Virus record (IMG/VR): IMGVR_UViG_3300001533_002528
Span: 1 to 21,675 of that record
Reading direction: 5' to 3' (one strand)
DNA from: a virus
DNA: 21,675 bases
Position numbers and translations under genes: made by a program. Below are positions 13,591-19,874 of this stretch, in pieces (within the stretch, counting starts at the first letter, position 1; each line of letters starts with the position of its first letter). Under the pieces are notes generated by a model. That model had not been told where the DNA came from and did not search any database. It was given only the letters and a program-made list of their open reading frames with translations.

Positions 13591-16296
13591 ATGGCTTGGT
13601 GGGATTTTTATAAACTTTGGACATTTACATTTGAAAAAGGTCCATTAGAAAAACAAAAACAAAGACTACGAGGAATGTCGGGAGCAGGAATTGGTATTCC
13701 CGAAGGTATTCCTGACCTGCGCGGAGAAGCATGGGGAGGTGGCTCACAAGGACAAGTTAGACTCCATGCCAGTAATGAATTTGTTGATCTTCAAAGCGTA
13801 GTCAATCGGGTTTCTCGTTATCGAGAATATGAAAGACTTAGAAATGTTGCTGAAATTGAAATGGCAATGACCGTTATCGCCGATGAATCCTGTGTAGCAG
13901 GACATACGAATGTTGCAACACTTTTTGATGGATTTCGCCCTATTAATTGGCTAAAAAAACGTTGGGAAAAAGATAAAAAACCATTTCTAGTTTATTGTTA
14001 TGATTTTGATAAAGAGGATTATAGTTTTGGATGGGCATACGATGTAAGACTGGTGAAACAAGCAAAAACTATTAGAGTAGGACTCGATGACGGAACTTCA
14101 TTGATTGTAACACCAGATCACCGTGCCCTTCTGGCAGATGGTTCATGGAAACACGCTGGGGATTTGAAAGACGGTGATGAACTTATGGCATTTTATCGTC
14201 TGCCGCCTAATAAAATATTCAATGACTTAAGTGTTGGACAATTTCCAAGAATCTATACTCATAAAGATGGTTGGAAACACGAACGACAAATGATAAATGA
14301 TTGGAAACTTGGTTATACAGAAAAATATTATCAAGAATTAAACAAAATATCCAGATTAATTGCCGATGGACTTCCTACTCGTCAAGTAACACAAATAGTA
14401 AATCGTAATTACAGAACTATAGACAGCAGAATTAGAAAAGAAGGATTTACGGTCAATGAATTAAAGTGGTTGGGAAAAAGAAGAAAAGTTCGTAAAGTAT
14501 TAACTGTTATGTCTTATGAACTTCGAAATGTTTATGACTTGTCAGTAAAAGGACATGAAAACTTTTGTACTGATGCGGTTGTTTTACATAATTGCCAAAG
14601 GGGTGACAATAATCATGTCTTGAAAATTCATTGTAATAACAGTGAAGTGGTTGATGAATTAGAATTCGTTTTATTCAACCGAAAAATGATCAATATAGAT
14701 CGCAGAGCATGGAATATGATAAAACGGCTCTGTATTTTTGGAGATGGTTTTTATGAACTTATTACCAATCCAGAAAAACCTTCTGATGGAGTTCTAAAAA
14801 TTCAAGATTTGCCACCCGACAGTGTGTACCGAATTGAAACAACAAAATGTCGATTGGTTGAATTTCAACAATCAAAAGAAGGCCCAGATTGGCACGCTTT
14901 AACTAGGTCAGAAATTACTAAATCTACAGAAGCAGACTTGCAACAATCTACTGCCATACGTTTTTCACCCTATCAATTAGTACATTTTCGCCTTGGTGAT
15001 GATAGACGAACCTTCTATCCTTACGGGCAATCACTAATTGAACCAGCAAGAGGGCCTGCTCATCAATTAAGATTAATGGAAGATGCAATGCTGGTGTACC
15101 GTCTTACACGAGCCCCTGAACGCAGAGTATTTTATATTGATGTTGGTCAATTGCCACCGTTCAAAGCAGAAGCTTTCATAGAAAGATTAAAAGACCAATT
15201 CCGTAAAAAGAAAGTCGCCACAACAAGAGGAGGCGGCACTGGTGCTAATGCCGTCGAAGAACGATGGCACGCTCCCGCACAAGACGAAGATTACTGGTTG
15301 CCAATTCGCCCAAATGCAAATACAAGAATTGAAACACTTCCTGGTGCTTGTTTAACACTTGATACAAAAATTCCTTTATTGGATGGAAACACAAATAGCC
15401 TTAATGAGATAATTGAAAAGTTCGAAAATGGCGAAATTTTATGGGCTTACAGCTGCAACCCCGCTACCGGAGAGATCGTTCCTGGAAATATTACTTGGGC
15501 GGGTGTAACTAGAAAAAATTCAGAAATAGTCCGAATTACTTTGGATAATGGAAAATATGTGGAAGTTACACCAGATCATAAATTTCCAATTTTGGAAAGA
15601 GGATATGTAGAAACTAAGGACTTAAAAGTTGGTGACCGCTTAATTCCCTTCAACAGAAGAAGAGAAAAAATAAAGCCCAGTCATAAAAATACTTATGAAC
15701 AAATTTATGATGTTTCTTGCAAACAATGGAAATTTACTCACAGATTAGTTGCTGATTTTTTCGAAGAAAATAAAAATCAAAATGTAATACACCATGTAGA
15801 TTTTAATCGATACAATAAAAAATTGTACAATCATCGAATTGTTTCTATTGAAATATTAAAAAAGAAAAAAGATGTGGGAACAATTACAATTGATGGGCAA
15901 AATAAACTGCATGGATTCCACACATTTGCCTTAGATTGTGGTGTTTTTACAAAAAATTCAAATTTAGGTGAAATAGATGATGCCCTTTACTTCAGAAACA
16001 AATTATTTTCCGCTTTAAACTTTCCTCGCAATTATTTTAACAATGAAGACCCTGGACAAACAAGAATTACTCTTTCTGCCCAAGACATAAAATTTGCTCG
16101 TATGATAGAACGAATTCAAGGACATTTCGTTGATGGAATAATGGAAATAGCAGAAAGACATTTGGAAATGAGGGGCTTTCCCGAAGAAGAATACGAAGAC
16201 CTTAAGATAGAAATGACACCACCCTCCGCTTGGAAGGAATTGAGCGAAGCAGAAGTCATAAATCAACGAATTCAATGGATTACAGGATTGAATTGA
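13591..16296 (+). CDS. Portal protein (T4 gp20-like) carrying two inteins, 901 aa precursor
   Basis: The portal is the dodecameric ring through which DNA enters the head. The precursor consists of extein 1 (1-100), intein 1 (101-334), extein 2 (335-586), intein 2 (587-789) and extein 3 (790-901). Joined exteins make 464 residues. T4 gp20-like signatures are EDYWLPIRPNANTRIETLPG just before intein 2 and NLGEIDDALYFRNKLFSALN just after it, plus IFGDGFYEL in extein 2. ATG 13591 is chosen because GAGG lies 6 bases upstream; an in-frame GTG at 13579 would overlap that site. The frame ends abruptly after NQRIQWITGLN, while the +1 frame continues (see 16295-16660), so the true C-terminus is probably longer. 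The portal identity is firm. Confidence 0.92.
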   Translation: MAWWDFYKLWTFTFEKGPLEKQKQRLRGMSGAGIGIPEGIPDLRGEAWGGGSQGQVRLHASNEFVDLQSVVNRVSRYREYERLRNVAEIEMAMTVIADESCVAGHTNVATLFDGFRPINWLKKRWEKDKKPFLVYCYDFDKEDYSFGWAYDVRLVKQAKTIRVGLDDGTSLIVTPDHRALLADGSWKHAGDLKDGDELMAFYRLPPNKIFNDLSVGQFPRIYTHKDGWKHERQMINDWKLGYTEKYYQELNKISRLIADGLPTRQVTQIVNRNYRTIDSRIRKEGFTVNELKWLGKRRKVRKVLTVMSYELRNVYDLSVKGHENFCTDAVVLHNCQRGDNNHVLKIHCNNSEVVDELEFVLFNRKMINIDRRAWNMIKRLCIFGDGFYELITNPEKPSDGVLKIQDLPPDSVYRIETTKCRLVEFQQSKEGPDWHALTRSEITKSTEADLQQSTAIRFSPYQLVHFRLGDDRRTFYPYGQSLIEPARGPAHQLRLMEDAMLVYRLTRAPERRVFYIDVGQLPPFKAEAFIERLKDQFRKKKVATTRGGGTGANAVEERWHAPAQDEDYWLPIRPNANTRIETLPGACLTLDTKIPLLDGNTNSLNEIIEKFENGEILWAYSCNPATGEIVPGNITWAGVTRKNSEIVRITLDNGKYVEVTPDHKFPILERGYVETKDLKVGDRLIPFNRRREKIKPSHKNTYEQIYDVSCKQWKFTHRLVADFFEENKNQNVIHHVDFNRYNKKLYNHRIVSIEILKKKKDVGTITIDGQNKLHGFHTFALDCGVFTKNSNLGEIDDALYFRNKLFSALNFPRNYFNNEDPGQTRITLSAQDIKFARMIERIQGHFVDGIMEIAERHLEMRGFPEEEYEDLKIEMTPPSAWKELSEAEVINQRIQWITGLN
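13891..14592 (+). mobile_element. Intein 1 in the portal, 234 aa
   Basis: The intein begins at Cys101 of the precursor (CVAGHTNVATLFDG, block A). It has block B TPDH at 174-177 followed by ALLADGSWKHAGDLKDGDEL, and block F near NVYDLSVKGHENF. It ends in VLHN followed by Cys335 as the +1 residue. All residues needed for splicing are present (Cys1, TxxH, HN, Cys+1). There is no LAGLIDADG or HNH endonuclease. In its place is a small helix-turn-helix-like part (ISRLIADGLPTRQVTQIV followed by NYRTIDSRIRKEG), perhaps a leftover DNA-binding unit. Excision rejoins IADES to CQRGDNN. Confidence 0.9.
15349..15957 (+). mobile_element. Intein 2 in the portal, 203 aa
   Basis: The intein begins at Cys587 (CLTLDTKIPLLDG, block A) and has block B TPDH at 660-663 with VETKDLKVGDRL after it. 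Block F is GFHTFALDCGVF, and it ends TKN before Ser790. The penultimate residue is Lys instead of the usual His, which occurs in some active inteins. Between blocks B and F lies a piece that looks like an HNH endonuclease remnant (HRLVADFF, then NVIHHVDFNRYNKKLYNH), apparently cut short after the second half of the motif. Excision joins IETLPGA to SNLGEID, a highly conserved stretch of gp20-like portals. Confidence 0.9.
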
Positions 16297-16660
16297 GGCT
16301 CGTAATAAGATTCAAAAACTCGAAGAACTTAAATTGCAAATTATTGGCCAAAACCCACAACTTCTTGGCGTGGGAGTGCCCGGACAACCTACAGGGGAAG
16401 AGGAAATGGGCGCTGAACCAGGAGGTCCAAGCCCAGAATTAGGAAATGAACAACCGCCTGGTGGAGAGCAATTAGGGGAACAACCGCTTGGTGGAGAAAT
16501 CCCAGGTGGTAGCGAACAAGGGAGACAGCCGCCCGCAACAGGCAAAACAACTCCTTTATCTGAACCCAGTAGAGAAGATGTAAAACGATATGATCTCGAT
16601 ATTGAAGATTATAGTCGTGAAGCAGATGCTGAAGATATTGATTTTAGTATGGAAATTTGA
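16295..16660 (+). CDS. Portal C-terminal extension in the +1 frame, 121 aa
   Basis: Right at the portal stop (AAT TGA), the +1 frame is open and reads EARNKIQKLEELKLQIIGQN, then a Gly/Pro/Glu-rich tail (about residues 30-80) and an acidic end, DIEDYSREADAEDIDFSMEI. The frame has no good start: TTG 16334 lacks a ribosome binding site and the first ATG (16403) lies inside the low-complexity tail. From memory, many gp20-like portals end in a similar helix followed by a Pro/Gly/Glu-rich tail. So this is most likely the end of the portal, joined by a +1 frameshift at the UGA or separated by an indel in this sequence. Confidence 0.65.
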   Translation, partial: EARNKIQKLEELKLQIIGQNPQLLGVGVPGQPTGEEEMGAEPGGPSPELGNEQPPGGEQLGEQPLGGEIPGGSEQGRQPPATGKTTPLSEPSREDVKRYDLDIEDYSREADAEDIDFSMEI

Positions 16661-16673
16661 TGAATATTAAATT

Positions 16674-17138
16674 ATGAGCTTTAAAAAGTGGTATGAAAAT
16701 AAAAAAGTTCAATGGCCTTGTGAATGGCCCAACCGTCAGGGGACAGGTGATGATCCCCATGCGGGAGACACACCTCCTGAAATTCTCCCCGATGGACATT
16801 ACCTCCTTTATCATGGCACCAATATGGTAAATGCCAAAAAAATACTTGAACAAAGAAAAATTACGAAAGATGATATGGGATATGTGGGAATATGCACAAC
16901 CCCTAGTGCCGCAGGAACTTATGCCTCTATGAAGTCAAGCCAAAACAGAGGACTGCCAGAAGATAATCCATCGGTAGTATTACGATTGATTGTGGATAAA
17001 GATTGGTTTCTTAAACAAGAAATAAGTCGTGAATGTGGCGGTAGAGGAAGAGATCAATGGCTCATTCACTCAGAAGAAATGCCACCTGAAGCAATAAGGG
17101 CAATAAGTATTTACAGCATTTGGGGAGAAAGACAGTAA
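16674..17138 (+). CDS. Putative ADP-ribosyltransferase with capsid-targeting-like N-terminus, 154 aa
   Basis: The first residues, MSFKKWYEN, match the SFKxW start of two other genes in the window. From residue 42 the protein looks like an H-Y-E class ADP-ribosyltransferase fold: YLLYHGTNMVNAKKILEQ (His47-Gly-Thr, then helix), GYVGICTTPSAAGTYA (Tyr70 or Tyr83), the strand SVVLRLIVD, and WLIHSEEMPPEAIRAI near the end (Glu134/Glu135 as candidate catalytic Glu, and PPEAI as in many members). These enzymes move ADP-ribose from NAD to a protein or nucleic acid. Placement after the portal plus the N-terminus suggest packaging in the head and injection, as for T4 Alt. No ribosome binding site is visible. 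Fold is moderately sure; activity and target are inference. Confidence 0.62.
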   Translation: MSFKKWYENKKVQWPCEWPNRQGTGDDPHAGDTPPEILPDGHYLLYHGTNMVNAKKILEQRKITKDDMGYVGICTTPSAAGTYASMKSSQNRGLPEDNPSVVLRLIVDKDWFLKQEISRECGGRGRDQWLIHSEEMPPEAIRAISIYSIWGERQ

Positions 17139-17139
17139 A

Positions 17140-17625
17140 TTAATATTCTCCGCAAATAAATGCGTAATTTGTCGCGGTAAGGTAAACATAAGTCGTATTT
17201 GTTGCGCTAAGTTCGCATTCGTAATAAGAACCACAACCTGTCAGCGCACCCTGTACTTTCATGCGATAGACCAAGGCCGAACTCCTCCCTGGCTGAAAGA
17301 TTGCTGATATTTGTACATCGCCAATAGGCAGACTATATCGTTCATGTAAAGCAAACGCACGCGAAGAGCCACCGGTATTTGCCATGCTAAGGAGAATTGA
17401 TACTGATCCGACTTTAATTTTAATTATAGAATTATTTTGAATTCTAAATGGACAATCACCTTGTGTTATGCCTTGAATTGCCAACAAACCACCACTACCA
17501 CTACTACTACCACTACCACTACCACTACCACTACCACTACCACTACCACTACCACTACCACTACCACTACCACGACCACGACCACTTATAAATTTAACCC
17601 TAATCACACTTGGAACCACGGCCAT
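17140..17625 (-). CDS. Probable virion protein with Ser-Gly repeat linker, 161 aa
   Basis: After MAVVPSVIRVKFISGRGRG comes a run of alternating Ser and Gly residues (about residues 16-45), then a beta-rich domain with six Cys and many Ser/Thr residues ending YAFICGEY. It has no signal peptide. ATG 17625 is chosen because AAGGAG lies 6 bases upstream; an ATG at 17652 would precede that site. It follows the gene at 17636 in one operon. The flexible linker and beta-rich end suit a decoration or fibre protein. The fold is not recognised. Confidence 0.6.
   Translation of the reverse strand: MAVVPSVIRVKFISGRGRGSGSGSGSGSGSGSGSGSGSGSSSGSGGLLAIQGITQGDCPFRIQNNSIIKIKVGSVSILLSMANTGGSSRAFALHERYSLPIGDVQISAIFQPGRSSALVYRMKVQGALTGCGSYYECELSATNTTYVYLTATNYAFICGEY
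17511..17572. repeat. (CACTAC)n hexanucleotide repeat coding for Ser-Gly
   Basis: About ten tandem CACTAC units are flanked by imperfect copies from about 17488 to 17585. On the minus strand they read as GTAGTG-type units for alternating Gly and Ser. On the plus strand they make a spurious polythreonine frame. Confidence 0.8.
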
Positions 17626-17635
17626 TCTAACTCCT

Positions 17636-18037
17636 TTATGTAATAGAAGCACTTAATAACAAATCTGGAACATTAACTATTCTAAATTTGGTTGAACCAT
17701 AATTTATTGCTTCGTATGTTATCCTAATTGTTGCAGAAGTAATTTTGTTTGAAGAATTTTTTGTATAAGAAGCAACTGGCGTAATAGTATCATCGCGTAT
17801 TATTCCTGATAACATTATTCTTAAACGAGCCAATAATTTACTTAAAGATATTATTTCTGCTCCTGTATTATCAATCTTTATTAAATCATAACCTGCAATT
17901 CTATAAGTCTTATCGTATTCCAAATATGGGTCTGAAAAAATCATAGATAAAACAAATCCAGGATATCCAGAATTTAATGGAATAACATCGCTTCTTGTAA
18001 TAGTAATTGCAAGTGTCTTTGAATTATAATCTGACAT
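17636..18037 (-). CDS. Hypothetical virion-type protein, 133 aa
   Basis: I do not recognise this protein. It has alternating short strands with Ile/Thr-rich segments (TLAITITRSDVIP, ITSATIRITYEAI) and no signal or membrane segment, as is common in small phage structural proteins. It is first in a two-gene minus-strand operon; 10 bases separate its stop from the next ATG. No ribosome binding site precedes ATG 18037, only AT-rich sequence (TATATATTGATACT). It is divergent to the gene at 18080. Confidence 0.6.
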   Translation of the reverse strand: MSDYNSKTLAITITRSDVIPLNSGYPGFVLSMIFSDPYLEYDKTYRIAGYDLIKIDNTGAEIISLSKLLARLRIMLSGIIRDDTITPVASYTKNSSNKITSATIRITYEAINYGSTKFRIVNVPDLLLSASIT

Positions 18038-18079
18038 AGTATCAATATATATTTACATGACATTTAAAAAGGAAAATAA

Positions 18080-19414
18080 ATGACAGTAGCACTAACTGGC
18101 GGAACTGGTCTTTTTAATTATATTGGCAAACAAATTATCGTTCTTCAAAATTTAAACACTTATGTAGGAACAACGTTGCCAACCAACATAAATTCTCTAT
18201 TAACATTGTATCAAACCGATGATTTGGACGATTTAATGGACGGTTCTACATACCTTAAAGATGAAATAAAAATAGCGGCAATAAATTTGTCTGTATCATT
18301 AAGGTTAATTTGTTGGGAAACAGTTATCAGAATGGTAAACGATGATGTTGGTTTAGGTTGTACTGATATAGATTGTGGTTTAAATGAAATTATTACTCAG
18401 ATGACAGAAAATTCTGAATCGGTTGATGCTTCAACAGTTGGATCATCGAGCAGCACTGGCGCTAGTAACATTGGCAATGGAGAATTAGTTATTACAACTA
18501 AAAATGCTAATGGCATTGCCTTAGAAAATTGTTTTGCCGAAAACATTTTAATTCAATGCACCACATCTGACGCGGATGACACAACAACTACATTTACACA
18601 TCGCGGAAGAGAATTTATTGATGGTTTATCACCAGAATTTCCAGGAGGATCGGGTTGTATAGGAACTTTTACAACAATTATTCCCGGTAATTTATTAGAA
18701 AACTCGGATTTTGAAACATTTACAGTAGCAGATATACCTGATAATTGGGAAATAGTTGTAGGTACAGAAACTACTCATGTGGCAGAAGTAGCAACTGCTT
18801 ATACAGGAAGCAGTGCCTTAAAACTCATTGGGGATGGTGCTAATTTAACTCAGTTGGCTCAAACATTTGACAATGATTCGTACACATCTAATATTTTAAG
18901 TCCTATAACTAGGTATAGTGTTTGTTTATGGGTTCGCCATGATGGCACTCCTCCTGGTGATGGCGCTTTGGTAGTAGATTTGTATGATGACACTAATTCT
19001 TCTGTAATGACCGATGATTCAGGAACTAGCAATACATTCACGATTGATTTAACTGGTATAACAAATTCTTATGTAGCCTATAGTGGAACTTTTATTACTC
19101 CAAGAAGACTTCCAAACACCTATAGATTAAGGCTTCGACTTTCAACAGCGATTACGGCAGGAAGAGAAGTTTATATAGACAATTTATCGATAGGAGCAAT
19201 GACTGAATTATATGACGGAGGACCATGTGTTGGCATGCATGAAGGGTCGTCTTTATTTGCCGTAAATGATAGGTTCACCCTCACTGTTACAAATGATAGA
19301 GCAGGAGAATTTCAAACTTGGTTTGATAGAATTTTTAATATGCGAGCCTTGGGTTTGCAATTGCCGAGCAACAATGCTGCTGCCGAAACAGTGGATGATG
19401 CTTTAATAGCTTAA
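18080..19414 (+). CDS. Virion protein with carbohydrate-binding-like domain, 444 aa
   Basis: The N-terminal 110 residues are helical (starting MTVALTGGTGLFNYIGKQII). A Ser/Thr-rich strand region follows to about residue 200. Residues about 203-375 look like a galactose-binding jelly roll of the CBM4/9 (CenC) type: NLLENSDFE, DNWEIVVG, YTGSSALKLIGDG, a long strand region and VYIDNLSIG. The C-terminus has RAGEFQTWFDRIFNMRALGLQLPS. Such domains bind sugars, so this may be a host-surface-binding fibre or head-decoration protein. AGGAAA precedes the ATG. Its stop directly abuts the stop of the convergent gene. The domain call is moderately sure; virion location is inferred. Confidence 0.6.
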   Translation: MTVALTGGTGLFNYIGKQIIVLQNLNTYVGTTLPTNINSLLTLYQTDDLDDLMDGSTYLKDEIKIAAINLSVSLRLICWETVIRMVNDDVGLGCTDIDCGLNEIITQMTENSESVDASTVGSSSSTGASNIGNGELVITTKNANGIALENCFAENILIQCTTSDADDTTTTFTHRGREFIDGLSPEFPGGSGCIGTFTTIIPGNLLENSDFETFTVADIPDNWEIVVGTETTHVAEVATAYTGSSALKLIGDGANLTQLAQTFDNDSYTSNILSPITRYSVCLWVRHDGTPPGDGALVVDLYDDTNSSVMTDDSGTSNTFTIDLTGITNSYVAYSGTFITPRRLPNTYRLRLRLSTAITAGREVYIDNLSIGAMTELYDGGPCVGMHEGSSLFAVNDRFTLTVTNDRAGEFQTWFDRIFNMRALGLQLPSNNAAAETVDDALIA

Positions 19415-19726
19415 TTATTCCTCTTCTATGCTGGTATCTGCCAATGAAGGAACAATAACTTCTCCATTTCCCGCCCTTCTTTCTGATTGTCCAAGGCGGT
19501 CGGCCTTAGTAATTTCTGGAGATTTGTCTAATTTTTCAAATTGTTCTTTAATATCTGGGTCTTTATTGGCAAGTTGTCCAAAGAAGTCTTTTGTTTCGGG
19601 TTCGTAACGATCCCATGCCATTTTAATAATTCTTTTTAGGGTTTCATCATGCTCATCAGGGCTTGCAGATGGATCGCCAATATTATCAGATTCTCTTAAT
19701 TTCAAATATTTTTTAAATGATTTCAT
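19415..19726 (-). CDS. Small acidic protein with capsid-targeting-like N-terminus, 103 aa
   Basis: It begins MKSFKKYLKLRESDN, very close in pattern to the T4 capsid-targeting sequence (MK-x-aromatic-x-x-aromatic/Ile-x-x-E), with LRE as a fitting cleavage site. The remainder is charged and helical (RIIKMAWDRYEPETKDFFGQ), ending in a disordered acidic tail. No enzyme motif is seen. It could be an internal head protein or a scaffold-core part. It lies on the minus strand between two plus-strand genes; its stop abuts the upstream gene's stop. An AATATAGTA-like element lies 33 bases before its ATG. Confidence 0.6.
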   Translation of the reverse strand: MKSFKKYLKLRESDNIGDPSASPDEHDETLKRIIKMAWDRYEPETKDFFGQLANKDPDIKEQFEKLDKSPEITKADRLGQSERRAGNGEVIVPSLADTSIEEE

Positions 19727-19874
19727 TGATAAACTCTGTGGTTTTTGTCGTCTGCAGCATACTATATTAGTAGCAATTCTCTGTATATGTAGGATTGCTT
19801 TGTGAAGTTTTTATCAATTAAAACTATATATACACCAATTAGGTGTCAATTAAGCCTGTAGTATAGGAGTGATC
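19727..19874. promoter_or_regulatory. Divergent intergenic region, 148 bases
   Basis: The region holds no gene. It contains an AATATAGTAT element for the minus strand (19759-19768), ACTATATATAC at 19826-19836 and TATAGGAG at 19862-19869 on the plus strand, where AGGAG serves as ribosome binding site. AATTAGGTGTCAATTAAG may be an operator. The promoter assignment is by position only. Confidence 0.35.

Noticed and set aside
13891-14592. Interpretation of the portal insert as a fused enzyme domain
   Set aside because: Cys1, TPDH, a block F strand and a terminal His-Asn-Cys junction, together with clean rejoining of portal sequence, identify an intein.
16312-16545. Minus-strand Cys/Pro/Ser-rich frame opposite the portal tail
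   Set aside because: It is antisense to the Gly/Pro/Glu-rich coding region, has low complexity and no ribosome binding site.
17488-17585. Possible CRISPR array
   Set aside because: The units are six bases in perfect tandem without spacers, so this is a microsatellite.
17437-17643. Plus-strand frame with a long polythreonine run
   Set aside because: It is the shadow of the (CACTAC)n repeat that encodes Ser-Gly on the minus strand, where a ribosome binding site and operon context exist.
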